Shown: in pieces, positions 35,215-44,495 of the stretch
Numbering within the stretch: the stretch's first letter is position 1
Layout: every line of letters begins with the position of its first letter
Source of the DNA: Pedobacter sp. Leaf41
Lineage (GTDB): Bacteria > Bacteroidota > Bacteroidia > Sphingobacteriales > Sphingobacteriaceae
Length of the DNA: 64,000 nucleotides
Assembly (NCBI RefSeq): GCF_001422545.1
Contig: NZ_LMLE01000001.1
Span: 928,127-992,126 of the forward strand
Direction: 5' to 3'
Made by a program: the position numbers and the translations under genes
The notes under the pieces: model-generated
What the model was told of the DNA's origin: nothing
Database searches by the model: none
Seen by the model: only the letters and a program-made list of their open reading frames with translations

Positions 35215-36432
35215 ATGCAGGCTAAACCCATCGCTGCTAAAAAGCAGTGGCTATTTATCAGGAATGTCGTATTGTTCACCTTCACTTCTTTCGGTGGCGC
35301 ACAAGCACATTTAGCATTACTGTTAAAGTATTTCGTTAAAAATTCCAAGTTTATTTCGGAAGAGGAGTTACTGGAGCTGAACGCTTTAGCACAAGTTTTA
35401 CCGGGGCCGGCATCTACACAAACACTGGTGGGGATAGCCTGGAAAGTTGGGAAACTAAAGCTAGCAATCCTTACTTTTTTGATTTGGATCTTGCCAACGG
35501 CAGCAATTATGACATTTGCTGCGATTAGCTATGCCTTGCTTGATCAGAAGCAAAAATTTAGTGATATTTTGGAGTATATTCAGCCTATAGCGTTGGGTAT
35601 TGTGGCTTATGGAGCATGGCAATTGGGTAAAAAAGTTTTGTCTTCCCAAGTCTCCATTTTCTTAGCCATATCTTCTGTTGTGGCAACCTTTGTTCTCCGT
35701 AATGCCTATGTGTTCCCATTAGCGATATTAGTTGGTGGAATAATTTCTTCTGCGATTGAAACGCCTAAAGAGGAAACAGAATTACGAGTTAAACTTTTTT
35801 CGAATATTAACCCTAAGAAGATGATTTACTTTTTAGGAGCACTACTTTTATTTGCACTTGTTGGTGCCATCATCAATAGAACATCACCTTTTAGTTTGCC
35901 AATTCGTTTGTTAGAAAACTTTTACAGGAACGGAATATTGGTTTTCGGCGGTGGTCAGGTGCTTGTCCCGTTAATGTTTACGGAGTTTGTAGAGATGAAG
36001 CATTATCTGCCTTCATCAGGTTTTCTGTCAGGTTTTGCCTTACAGCAAGCACTACCCGGACCAACATTTTCATTCACCAGTTATCTTGGGGCATTAAGCA
36101 TGAAAAACTTTGGCTACGGCGTATGGGGACAGGTGCTAGGCGGCTTAATCGGTGTAATTGGAATTAATTTACCGGGATTAATTTTGGTTTTATTTATTGT
36201 TCCTTTTTGGGATGATTTGAAGAAAATCTCAAGAATTCGCTATAGTCTTTCTGGTATCAATGCGGTAAGCGTAGGTTTCATTATTGCCGCCTTTATCCTG
36301 TTGCTTATCCCAATGGGTTTTAACTGGTTGTTCTTAGGGATAATGCTAGCCACATTTCTACTTTTAAACTTCTCCAAAGTGAGCCCGCCTGTTATTGTTT
36401 TAGCTGGAATATTATTCGGATATCTTTTCTAA
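35215..36432 (+). CDS. chrA: Chromate transporter, two-domain ChrA
   Basis: A 405-residue long-chain CHR-family transporter with two homologous halves. The first carries FTFTSFGGAQAHLALL and ALAQVLPGPASTQT; the second carries NGILVFGGGQVLVPL and ALQQALPGPTFSF. About 10-12 helices are expected. It should extrude chromate at the expense of proton-motive force. No chrB/chrF gene is adjacent, so regulation is not evident. Confidence 0.9.
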   Translation: MQAKPIAAKKQWLFIRNVVLFTFTSFGGAQAHLALLLKYFVKNSKFISEEELLELNALAQVLPGPASTQTLVGIAWKVGKLKLAILTFLIWILPTAAIMTFAAISYALLDQKQKFSDILEYIQPIALGIVAYGAWQLGKKVLSSQVSIFLAISSVVATFVLRNAYVFPLAILVGGIISSAIETPKEETELRVKLFSNINPKKMIYFLGALLLFALVGAIINRTSPFSLPIRLLENFYRNGILVFGGGQVLVPLMFTEFVEMKHYLPSSGFLSGFALQQALPGPTFSFTSYLGALSMKNFGYGVWGQVLGGLIGVIGINLPGLILVLFIVPFWDDLKKISRIRYSLSGINAVSVGFIIAAFILLLIPMGFNWLFLGIMLATFLLLNFSKVSPPVIVLAGILFGYLF

Positions 36433-36434
36433 AT

Positions 36435-36463
36435 AAAAAAAGGGAAATTTTTCAATTTCCCTT
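36435..36463. terminator. Terminator between chrA and dnaB
   Basis: AAGGGAAAT/ATTTCCCTT stem. The T run is on the minus strand, so it mainly closes dnaB, 20 bases past its stop. Confidence 0.75.
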
Positions 36464-36479
36464 CAACTATTTACCTCCA

Positions 36480-38045
36480 TTAAAATGGTGGATCATCGTC
36501 ATTGTAATCGTCCATTTTCGAAGGTCGAATGATTACATTGCTTTGTTTTTCAAAATCTTGTGATGGGTACATTCCTGCAGATGGATCTGCGGAAGCAAAC
36601 GACGTTGGTGCTGTGAAATCTTCCTCTAAATCCGTAAATTTAACAAACTTACCAACGAAACGTAGCGGCACAATTCCAGTTTCACCGTTCCTGTGTTTTG
36701 CAATAATTACTTCGCCAATTCCTGCTTGCGATCTTCCTTGCTCATCTTCTGTAATGCCATAATATTCAGGGCGATAAAGGAATAAAACCATATCAGCATC
36801 CTGCTCAATTGAACCCGATTCACGCAAATCGGATAACATTGGTCTCTTTCCCTGCAAACCAGGTCGGCTTTCTACCGCACGACTTAACTGTGACAAAGCT
36901 AAAACAGGAACATCTAATTCCTTTGCAACTGATTTTAAAGCTCTTGAAATACTACCGATCTCTTGCTCACGATTACCACCACCTTTACCGCCTTCACCTT
37001 TACCATGCATCAACTGCAAGTAATCCACAATAACTAATTGAATATCGTATTGTGATTTTAGCCTTCTACATTTTGCTCTAAATTCAAAGATATTTAGCGC
37101 TGGCGTATCATCGATAAGTAGGGGAGCTTCGGTTAAGCGACCGATTTTGCTGTGAAGCTGCTGCCATTCCCACTCTTGTAGATTTCCTTTTCTTATTTTT
37201 TCTTGCTCTATTTCAGCTTCTCCCGATATTAAACGGTTAACTAACTGAACAGAAGACATCTCTAAAGAGAAAACTACTGTCGGTTTTTGAAAATCAACTG
37301 TCGCATTCCTTGCGCAGGTAAGTACGAAGGCGGTTTTTCCCATCGCCGGACGAGCAGCAATAATAACCAAATCTTGTTTTTGCCATCCTCCGGTAATGCG
37401 GTCTAACCCTGTAAAACCAGTTGGAACACCCGTTAAGCCATCTGTTTTTGTTCGAAGTTCTTCTAGGGTTGCTAGCGATTGTTTAATAATATCGTCCATT
37501 TTCTGCGTATCTCTCCGCAAGTTATTTTGGGCAATATCAAACAATCCTTTTTCCGCATGATCTAATAAATCGAAAATATCAGTGGTATCTTCATATGCAT
37601 TCGTAATAATATCAGTAGAAATTCTAATCAATTCACGCTGAATATATTTTTGGGAAATAATCCGGGCATGGTATTCAATATTTGCGGCAGAAGCTACACG
37701 GTTAGTCAGGTTGGTGATATAATAAGCTCCGCCAACCATTTCTAGAGTACCCATCTGGCGCAGTTCTGATGTTACCGTTAAAATATCTACTGGTTTCGAC
37801 TTTTCGAACAGCATATGGATCGCTGCAAATATTTTTTGGTGGGCTTCATGATAAAAAACTTCAGGCTTTAAAATGTCGATAACAGCCGAAAGCGCATCTT
37901 TTTCCAACATTAATGCACCTAAAACTGCCTCTTCCAAATCTAACGCTTGGGGAGGCAATTTACCCATTGAACTCACTGTTGTATTTAATCTTGCTTTTCG
38001 GGATGATATATTATTCTTTCCGCCTTGTTCGTTATCGATACTCAT
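36480..38045 (-). CDS. dnaB: Replicative DNA helicase
   Basis: A 521-residue DnaB. The N-terminal primase-interacting domain contains PPQALDLEEAVLGALMLEKDA. The RecA-like domain has Walker A ARPAMGKTAF, the Walker B-type LVIVDYLQLM and the arginine finger region SDLRESGSIEQDADMV. No intein interrupts the conserved motifs. A disordered acidic tail (DDYNDDDPPF) ends the protein. The gene begins four bases past a TACTTTTG -7 element, a possible leaderless start. Confidence 0.96.
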   Translation of the reverse strand: MSIDNEQGGKNNISSRKARLNTTVSSMGKLPPQALDLEEAVLGALMLEKDALSAVIDILKPEVFYHEAHQKIFAAIHMLFEKSKPVDILTVTSELRQMGTLEMVGGAYYITNLTNRVASAANIEYHARIISQKYIQRELIRISTDIITNAYEDTTDIFDLLDHAEKGLFDIAQNNLRRDTQKMDDIIKQSLATLEELRTKTDGLTGVPTGFTGLDRITGGWQKQDLVIIAARPAMGKTAFVLTCARNATVDFQKPTVVFSLEMSSVQLVNRLISGEAEIEQEKIRKGNLQEWEWQQLHSKIGRLTEAPLLIDDTPALNIFEFRAKCRRLKSQYDIQLVIVDYLQLMHGKGEGGKGGGNREQEIGSISRALKSVAKELDVPVLALSQLSRAVESRPGLQGKRPMLSDLRESGSIEQDADMVLFLYRPEYYGITEDEQGRSQAGIGEVIIAKHRNGETGIVPLRFVGKFVKFTDLEEDFTAPTSFASADPSAGMYPSQDFEKQSNVIIRPSKMDDYNDDDPPF

Positions 38046-38049
38046 TTTA

Positions 38050-38057
38050 CAAAAGTA
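38050..38057 (-). promoter_or_regulatory. -7 element abutting the dnaB start
   Basis: TACTTTTG on the minus strand, then TAAA, then the dnaB ATG. The same four-base distance separates the SRP RNA -7 element from its 5' end, so transcription would begin at the A of ATG. No good -33 element was found at the standard spacing. Confidence 0.55.
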
Positions 38058-38212
38058 GTTAATTTTTGATCCGAATGTTTTAACAAGTTCTTAGCTGTTT
38101 GTTAACAAATTGAAGAAGAATAAGATTAAGTTTTAGTAATTATCAAAAGATTTCAAAATTTTGAACAACAAAATGTTGATAATGGAAAGGTGATAAAAAA
38201 GGATCTATTTAA

Positions 38213-38415
38213 AATGAACGTACGGGGATAGGGAGGGGTAGGTGAGGAAATAGGGAATGGATAATTGAAAATAGTGAAGAGATAATGGGAATAGATATTG
38301 GCAATAGTACGAAAGGTAGTAGTTGTTTTTTTAAGTTAGACTAATCAACTTCCACCTCTATAATTCGATTGCCAATAAAAATCAATCCTCTGATTTACTC
38401 CCATATTTTCCAATA
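38213..38415. repeat. Purine-arm/pyrimidine-arm intergenic element
   Basis: Within the 430-base gap between dnaB and rlmB, a purine-rich tract (about 38213-38330) is followed by a pyrimidine-rich tract (about 38346-38415). The arms include the 9-base inverted match ATTGGCAAT (38297-38305) with ATTGCCAAT (38368-38376). No reading frame or terminator is present. Similar elements lie at 44408, 49468, 51237 and 57700. Confidence 0.45.
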
Positions 38416-38424
38416 GCAAATAAT

Positions 38425-38458
38425 TTTGCTTGCCTTGCCGGAAAAACAATTACTTTTG
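38425..38458 (+). promoter_or_regulatory. Promoter of rlmB
   Basis: TTTG at 38425-38428 and TACTTTTG at 38451-38458. The 22-base spacer is longer than usual. The predicted start near 38463 leaves a 12-base leader before ATG 38475. Confidence 0.6.
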
Positions 38459-38474
38459 CAAACAATTTTACATC

Positions 38475-39242
38475 ATGGATAATTTTAGAAGACCGCAGAG
38501 AGCAAAAGAAAATAATGAGTTTGTATTTGGCATTAGAGCTGTAATTGAAGCAGTGAAAGCTGGTAGAGATATTGAAACAATTTATCAACAACGTGGTCTG
38601 GGCGGAGAATTATTTCTGGAGTTAAAAGCATTACTTAAAGATACTTTGATCCCATTGAACGCTGTTCCAATTGAGAAATTGAATCGAATGTCTCAAAAAA
38701 ATCATCAAGGTGTTATAGCTGTTATTTCTCCTATCACTTATCAAAATATTGAGGATATTGTTCCTGCTGTTTTTGAAAAAGGTGAAGTGCCGTTGATATT
38801 GGTGTTAGATAGTGTAACTGATGTACGTAACATGGGTGCAATTGCTCGTACAGCTGCTTGCGTAGGCGTGCATGCTATTGTGGTACCGTTAAAAAATGCT
38901 GCACAAATAAACGCAGATGCGATTAAAACTTCTGCAGGAGCTCTATTTAATATCCCTATTTGCAGACATGCTAACCTTCATAAAACCTGTTTGTTTTTGC
39001 AAGAAAGCGGTTTGCAGATTGTAGCCTGTACCGAGAAAACTACAGATTTAATTTACTCGCCAGATTATACCATGCCAACAGCAATCATTATGGGTTCGGA
39101 AGACGAGGGGATTTCCAACGATCTTTTAAGAGTAGCAGATCATTTAGCAAAAATTCCAATGGCTGGCAAAATAGAATCATTAAATGTGTCGGTTTCTGCG
39201 GGTGTTATTTTATACGAGGCTGTAAGACAAAGAACAACCTAA
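38475..39242 (+). CDS. rlmB: 23S rRNA (guanosine-2'-O) methyltransferase, RlmB-type
   Basis: A 255-residue SPOUT methyltransferase from ATG 38475; the in-frame ATG 45 bases upstream lies in the promoter and is rejected. The N-terminal substrate domain contains EFVFGIRAVIEAV. The trefoil-knot domain has LDSVTDVRNMGAIARTA, a middle IMGSEDEGIS and SLNVSVSAGVILYE. These motifs match RlmB, which methylates G2251 of 23S rRNA (E. coli numbering); TrmH-type enzymes are the alternative. Confidence 0.92.
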   Translation: MDNFRRPQRAKENNEFVFGIRAVIEAVKAGRDIETIYQQRGLGGELFLELKALLKDTLIPLNAVPIEKLNRMSQKNHQGVIAVISPITYQNIEDIVPAVFEKGEVPLILVLDSVTDVRNMGAIARTAACVGVHAIVVPLKNAAQINADAIKTSAGALFNIPICRHANLHKTCLFLQESGLQIVACTEKTTDLIYSPDYTMPTAIIMGSEDEGISNDLLRVADHLAKIPMAGKIESLNVSVSAGVILYEAVRQRTT

Positions 39243-39307
39243 GGCAGGTGTCCTTTTAATTTCTTAGTTAAAAATATAATTATGTATTTTTAATAGAAAT
39301 TCCATTT

Positions 39308-40057
39308 ATGCTTCCTGCAAAAAACATTACTGAAGTTATCACTCATCTCGATGACATTATTGATCAAAGCATTGCCAAAAAATCCAGAGCAGGATATTTT
39401 GTTTGCTTGTATCGAAAAATGACCGTCGCTGTTTAAAATGGAATAAGTGATGGCTTGTTTGAGAACGGACAGCGAATGGAAAAGCTTAATGTGATTTTTG
39501 CAAATCGATCTATCGACGCTTATTTCTGTAATCTGAACCAAACCCCACTAACTTCTTCATGGAAATCCGCTTCCGATGCCAGTTTACAGCCTCACACTGT
39601 CATTCAACATTTATCAATGGGCATGAATGCACATATTAATTTGGATCTCGGTATCGCTGCTGCCGAAACTGCAAAAGGTTCTGACATCCAGTTGATTCAA
39701 AAAGATTTCAATCTTATCAACAATATTATTGGTTGCTTGATAAATATAATCCAAAAGGATTTAGAAGAGATTTGTGCCCCAATGAAATTATTAAAATATG
39801 TTGATAATAAAAGCAAAGAGTCTGTAGTCCGTTTTAGCATTACAGCGGCAAGAAATACCGCTTGGGCAAATGCTGTTGGCCTTTCTGTTCTGCAAAAGAA
39901 TATGTATCCGGGCTACATCAAATATTTGGATGATAAAATTAATTTAGTAGCCAGTAATATTATAAATCCTAACTTTTCTCAAAGTTTAATTTTAAGAACA
40001 GTTAGGATTTTCGAACCAAAGGATATTGGTGAGATTATAAAATTTTTGAAAGACTAA
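39308..40057 (+). pseudogene. DUF5995 gene with an in-frame stop
   Basis: The frame opens at ATG 39308 and reads as a DUF5995 protein (HLDDIIDQSIAKKSRAGYF, YRKMTVAV), meets TAA at 39434-39436 (codon 43), then continues in the same frame with NGISDGLFENGQRMEKLNVIFANR and the marker HLSMGMNAHINLDLGIAAAE to its natural stop at 40055-40057. The family has Lys or similar at the interrupted position (YRKVT-AVK-GI pattern), so AAA to TAA is the simplest change. The downstream 200 codons could be translated from TTG 39455 or the ATG 21 bases later, but would lack the first helix. It overlaps the convergent manC stop by four bases. Confidence 0.72.
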
Positions 40058-41145
40058 ATGAATCTATTTCCGAATCTGGATTTAACTTCGGCTACAAATT
40101 CTTTTACTTTTTGCTCTTCATTACGGGGGCAAATCATTAACATATTATTGTTTTCCACTACAATGTAATCATGTAGTCCTTGTAGAATGACTAGTTTGTC
40201 TTTCGGTACATTCACCATACAATTAGACGAATCGAACATAATTACCTGTTCTGAAGGAATTACCGCATTGCCAACATAATCCTTCTCAGCCATTTCATAA
40301 ATTGATGCCCAGGTACCTAAGTCAGACCAACCAAAATCAGCCGGTAAAACGTAAACATTATCAGCCTTCTCCATAATACCAAAATCGATAGATATATTGG
40401 TGCATTGGAGATAAGCATTATTTATAAAATCATTTTCTCTTTCGGTATTCATTTCTGAACGGCCCTGATTGAAAATTTCGTACATGTCTGGTAAATGCCT
40501 TTCAAATGCCTTCAAAATTGATTTTGCCGACCAAATAAAAATTCCGGCGTTCCATAAAAAATCCCCACTTTGGATAAATGATTTGGCCAGTTCTAAATTC
40601 GGCTTTTCCGTAAATGTTTTAACCCGATGTAAATCAGTATCGGTATTTAGTACATGATCGGTGTGCTGAATGTAGCCGTAACCTGTATCAGGTCTGTTTG
40701 GCTTAATGCCTAAGGTAATCAAACAATCGTTTTTCGATGCGGCATCAAGCGATTGCTCAATGGACTCGATAAAACCATCTATGTTAGCAATAGTATGATC
40801 CGATGGTGCTACAACAATAGTCGCGTTGGGATTAAGCTCATGTATTTTTAAACTTCCATAAGCTACACAAGGGGCTGTATTTCTTAATAAAGGTTCCGCC
40901 AGGATTTGATTATCTGAAAGTTGTGGTAACTGTTCTTTTACAAGTTCAGCATAAATCTCATTGGTAACTATAAATATATTTTCTGGTAAACAGATTTTTA
41001 AAAACCTTTCGTAAGTACTTTGAATCAGCGTTTTACCAACGCCGAAAAAATCGATAAACTGCTTAGGGTATTCTGTTCTGCTCACGGGCCAGAAGCGACT
41101 TCCAACTCCGCCAGCCATTATTAGGGCGTAATAATCTTTATTCAT
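40054..41145 (-). CDS. manC: Mannose-1-phosphate guanylyltransferase
   Basis: A 363-residue GDP-mannose pyrophosphorylase that makes GDP-mannose from mannose-1-phosphate and GTP. The nucleotidyltransferase signature is MAGGVGSRFWPVSRTEYPKQF, followed by VAPSDHTI and TFTEKPNLELAKSF, and ADFGWSDLGTW. There is no fused isomerase domain. It follows kdsD by 14 bases in the same operon. It supplies mannose for envelope glycans, possibly those of the GT4/GH130 pair. Confidence 0.92.
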   Translation of the reverse strand: MNKDYYALIMAGGVGSRFWPVSRTEYPKQFIDFFGVGKTLIQSTYERFLKICLPENIFIVTNEIYAELVKEQLPQLSDNQILAEPLLRNTAPCVAYGSLKIHELNPNATIVVAPSDHTIANIDGFIESIEQSLDAASKNDCLITLGIKPNRPDTGYGYIQHTDHVLNTDTDLHRVKTFTEKPNLELAKSFIQSGDFLWNAGIFIWSAKSILKAFERHLPDMYEIFNQGRSEMNTERENDFINNAYLQCTNISIDFGIMEKADNVYVLPADFGWSDLGTWASIYEMAEKDYVGNAVIPSEQVIMFDSSNCMVNVPKDKLVILQGLHDYIVVENNNMLMICPRNEEQKVKEFVAEVKSRFGNRFI

Positions 41146-41159
41146 TTTATGATTTAAAA

Positions 41160-42128
41160 TTACACTATTCCTTCATTCAAAAGATCGTGCAAATGGATAA
41201 TTCCAAAGTAAGTGTTTTGTTTCAGTACTAGCAACTGCGTAATGTTATTTTCCTTAATTATGTGTAGTGCTTCCACTGCAAGAGCGTCGTATTGTATACT
41301 TTTTGGCTGCTTTCCCATAATATCTTCGGCCTTCAGTCCAATAACCGAATCATTGTTCTCAAGCATTCGTCTGATATCGCCATCGGTAATTACACCAATT
41401 ACACTATTTCCCTCATCAACAACAGCAACAGCACCCAAACGGTTTTTGCTAATTTCTATTAATACATCCTTAACGGAAGCCGAGGGATTTATTGAAGGTT
41501 TTTCATTGGAAAGAGCCAGATCTTTGGCCTTTAAATAAAGTTTTTTTCCTAATGATCCTCCAGGGTGATATTTCGCAAAATCAGACTCATTAAATTCTCT
41601 ACATTCTAAGAGACAAATAGCCAATGCATCGCCCAAGGCAAGTTGAGCCGTTGTGCTGGTAGTTGGTGCTAAATTATGTGGGCAAGCCTCTTTTTCAAAT
41701 GAGGTATTTAATACAAGATCTGCCTGTTCGGCTAAAAAAGATGTCAATTCCCCAACCATTCCAATCAGTTTATTTCCTGCAGATTTAAGCAATGGAACTA
41801 AAACTTTTATTTCTGGAGTATTTCCGCTTTTTGATAAACAAATAATGACATCATTTCTTTGAATCATACCTAAATCCCCATGAATAGCATCCGCGGCATG
41901 CATAAAGATAGCAGGCGTGCCAGTAGAATTAAAAGTAGCAACAATTTTTTGAGCGATAATAGCGCTTTTGCCTATGCCTGTTACGATAACTCTTCCATCA
42001 CAATTTAAAATGGAAGATACCACCTGCTCAAAATCATCGTTAATGTTTTTCGCAACATTTAATATCGCTGCTGCTTCAAGCTCTAAAGTGCTTATGGCTG
42101 ATTGGATTATGTATTTTTTACTTTTCAA
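41160..42128 (-). CDS. kdsD: Arabinose-5-phosphate isomerase (KdsD/KpsF)
   Basis: A 322-residue enzyme that interconverts ribulose-5-phosphate and arabinose-5-phosphate, the first step to Kdo. A SIS domain (about 30-170) shows GIGKSAIIAQKIVATFNSTGTP, HGDLGMI and CLSKSGNTPE; two CBS domains (about 205-322) follow. The start appears to be TTG (complement of 42126-42128), since no ATG is in frame upstream before a stop. The gene is divergent from recQ and leads the kdsD-manC operon. Confidence 0.92.
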   Translation of the reverse strand: MKSKKYIIQSAISTLELEAAAILNVAKNINDDFEQVVSSILNCDGRVIVTGIGKSAIIAQKIVATFNSTGTPAIFMHAADAIHGDLGMIQRNDVIICLSKSGNTPEIKVLVPLLKSAGNKLIGMVGELTSFLAEQADLVLNTSFEKEACPHNLAPTTSTTAQLALGDALAICLLECREFNESDFAKYHPGGSLGKKLYLKAKDLALSNEKPSINPSASVKDVLIEISKNRLGAVAVVDEGNSVIGVITDGDIRRMLENNDSVIGLKAEDIMGKQPKSIQYDALAVEALHIIKENNITQLLVLKQNTYFGIIHLHDLLNEGIV

Positions 42129-42219
42129 AGAGAAAATAATTGTTGGTGAATACTTGAAATTCTTGTAAAATTATGTTATTTTGGATAGAAAAATAGCATC
42201 GCATATTTTATTACACAAA

Positions 42220-44409
42220 ATGGACGTGAAAAAGTCGATATTTGATAACCTGCAAAATTTCTTTGGGTTTGATAATTTCAAAGGTGATCAGGAGTCGATC
42301 ATAACAAACATATTAGAAGGGAATAATACTTTCGTTATTATGCCAACCGGCGGAGGAAAGTCTATTTGCTATCAATTGCCAGCATTAATGAGCGAAGGAA
42401 CGGCGATTGTAATTTCTCCTCTAATTGCATTAATGAAAAACCAGGTGGATCAATTAAGAGCATTTGGCGGAAATGATAGTATCGCACATTTTCTTAACTC
42501 ATCTTTAAATAAGTCTGAAATTACACAAGTTAAGTCTGATCTTTTAAGTGGCCAGACGAAGTTATTATATGTTGCACCAGAATCGCTGGCTAAGCAAGAT
42601 AATATTGAGTTCCTGAATTTAATAAAGATCTCTTTTGTCGCGGTTGATGAAGCGCATTGTATTTCGGAATGGGGACATGATTTTAGACCAGAGTACCGTA
42701 AAATAAAGCAGGTGATTGCAGGCTTGGGCAATAATATTCCTATTATAGCTCTAACGGCTACTGCCACACCAAAAGTTCAGCAAGATATTATGAAAAACCT
42801 TGGCATGACCGAGGCTACACTATTCAAATCGTCATTTAACAGGCCAAACTTATTTTATGAAATTCGCCCAAAAAGGGATATCACAAAAGAAATCATAAAG
42901 TATATTAAATCGAATCCAGGGAAATCAGGAATCATTTATTGTCTCAGTCGAAAAAAAGTAGAAGAAGTTGCAGAAGCGCTAAACCTTAATGGAATTAGTG
43001 CTTTGCCGTACCATGCTGGTTTAGAACCAAAAATTAGAGCTGAAACACAAGATCGCTTTTTGATGGAAGATGCAGAAGTGATTGTAGCGACAATTGCTTT
43101 TGGTATGGGGATAGATAAACCTGACGTTCGTTTCGTTATCCATCACGATGTGCCTAAAAGTATGGAAGGTTATTACCAGGAAACTGGTAGAGCTGGCCGT
43201 GATGGCGGCGAAGGAGTTTGTATAGCTTTCTACGCTCAAAAAGACGTAGATAAGCTTGCTAAATTTATGAAAGATAAGCCGGTTTCTGAACGTGAAATTG
43301 GTACACAAATTTTAAAAGAAGTTATTGATTATGCTGAATCTGGCGTTTGCCGACGTAAGCAGATACTTCATTATTTTGGAGAAAATTTTAATGAAACAGG
43401 TTGCAATTGCATGTGCGATAACTGCAAAAAACCTAAAAAACAATTTGATGCGGAAGAGCAGCTATCAACCTTGCTAAAATTTATCGAAAAAACAGGCGAG
43501 AAGTTTGATGATGCACATTTATTAAACGTGTTTTTGGGTTTGGAAACTGCACAAACCATTGCTTACGAGCATAGCAAAGTTCCGGAATTCGGAATCGGTA
43601 AAGAAGAAGGAATTTTGTTTTGGAAATCAGTTATCCGGCAGGCCGTTCTGAACAATTACCTTTTTAAGGATATTGATAATTATGGTTTATTGAAGCTAAC
43701 AAAACAAGGAAGAGACTTTATTATCAATCCTTACAGCTTGAAATTTATCTTAAATGAACCGATTGAAACGGGTGCAGATGATGATGAGGATGATGTAAAA
43801 CAAGGCCCTGGAGCATTAGATACCCACTTGCTACAGCTGCTAAAAGATTTACGTAAAAAAATTGCCAAGCAAAAAAGTGTTCCACCCTTTGTCGTTTTTC
43901 AAGATCCATCTTTGGAGGAAATGTGTACGCATTATCCAATTACAATGGAAGAACTTCGACAAATACATGGTGTTGGCTCTGGTAAAGCAATGAAATTTGG
44001 TAGCGCTTTTATTGAGTTAATAAAGAAATACGTAGAAGATAACGACATTGAGCGACCAATTGATTTGATTATAAAAACTCAAGCCAATAAATCGCAAATG
44101 AAAGTTTCTATTATTCAAAATATAGACAGACAGATTGGTTTAGAAGATATTGCTGATTCGAAAGGAATTACTTACGAAGAAATTTTAAAAGAGGTAGAAT
44201 CGATTGTTAACTCGGGGACTAAGCTTAATTTAAACTATTTTATTGATGAAGTCATTGATGACGATAGACAAGATGAGGTTTTTGATTACTTCCGTGCTGC
44301 CGAAAGCGATTCGATTGATGAAGCACTTAATGAACTTGGCGAAACTGACTACACCCGCGAAGAAATCCAATTGATGCGAATAAAATTCATGTCGGAACTA
44401 GGGAACTAA
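42220..44409 (+). CDS. recQ: ATP-dependent DNA helicase RecQ
   Basis: A 729-residue RecQ. I chose ATG 42220 (MDVKKSIFDNLQNFFG), 39 bases after an in-frame TTG. The helicase core has Walker A PTGGGKS, DEAHC and the motif QETGRAGRDG. An RQC zinc-binding domain follows (Cys at CRRKQ, CNCMCDNC). An HRDC domain (about 565-650) contains QIHGVGSGKAMKFG. The C-terminal 80 residues are acidic. It should unwind recombination and repair intermediates. It is divergent from kdsD. Confidence 0.94.
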   Translation: MDVKKSIFDNLQNFFGFDNFKGDQESIITNILEGNNTFVIMPTGGGKSICYQLPALMSEGTAIVISPLIALMKNQVDQLRAFGGNDSIAHFLNSSLNKSEITQVKSDLLSGQTKLLYVAPESLAKQDNIEFLNLIKISFVAVDEAHCISEWGHDFRPEYRKIKQVIAGLGNNIPIIALTATATPKVQQDIMKNLGMTEATLFKSSFNRPNLFYEIRPKRDITKEIIKYIKSNPGKSGIIYCLSRKKVEEVAEALNLNGISALPYHAGLEPKIRAETQDRFLMEDAEVIVATIAFGMGIDKPDVRFVIHHDVPKSMEGYYQETGRAGRDGGEGVCIAFYAQKDVDKLAKFMKDKPVSEREIGTQILKEVIDYAESGVCRRKQILHYFGENFNETGCNCMCDNCKKPKKQFDAEEQLSTLLKFIEKTGEKFDDAHLLNVFLGLETAQTIAYEHSKVPEFGIGKEEGILFWKSVIRQAVLNNYLFKDIDNYGLLKLTKQGRDFIINPYSLKFILNEPIETGADDDEDDVKQGPGALDTHLLQLLKDLRKKIAKQKSVPPFVVFQDPSLEEMCTHYPITMEELRQIHGVGSGKAMKFGSAFIELIKKYVEDNDIERPIDLIIKTQANKSQMKVSIIQNIDRQIGLEDIADSKGITYEEILKEVESIVNSGTKLNLNYFIDEVIDDDRQDEVFDYFRAAESDSIDEALNELGETDYTREEIQLMRIKFMSELGN

Positions 44410-44495
44410 AATTAGATTTGAGATAAAGAGACTAGATTTTAGACGGTTGACGTTTGAAATTTCACATCTCACTTCTCAAGTCTTAAATCTCAATT
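44408..44495. repeat. Purine-arm/pyrimidine-arm intergenic element
   Basis: Between recQ and kdsA: a purine-rich arm with TTAGATTTGAGATAAAGAGA and a pyrimidine-rich arm with CACATCTCACTTCTCAAG and TTAAATCTCAA. The arms are imperfect inverted repeats built from the words GAGATTTGAGA and GATGTGAGA. The same words occur at 51237-51321. Confidence 0.5.

Noticed and set aside
36480..38045. Intein or group I intron in dnaB
   Set aside because: The helicase motifs run without interruption and the protein has the normal length.
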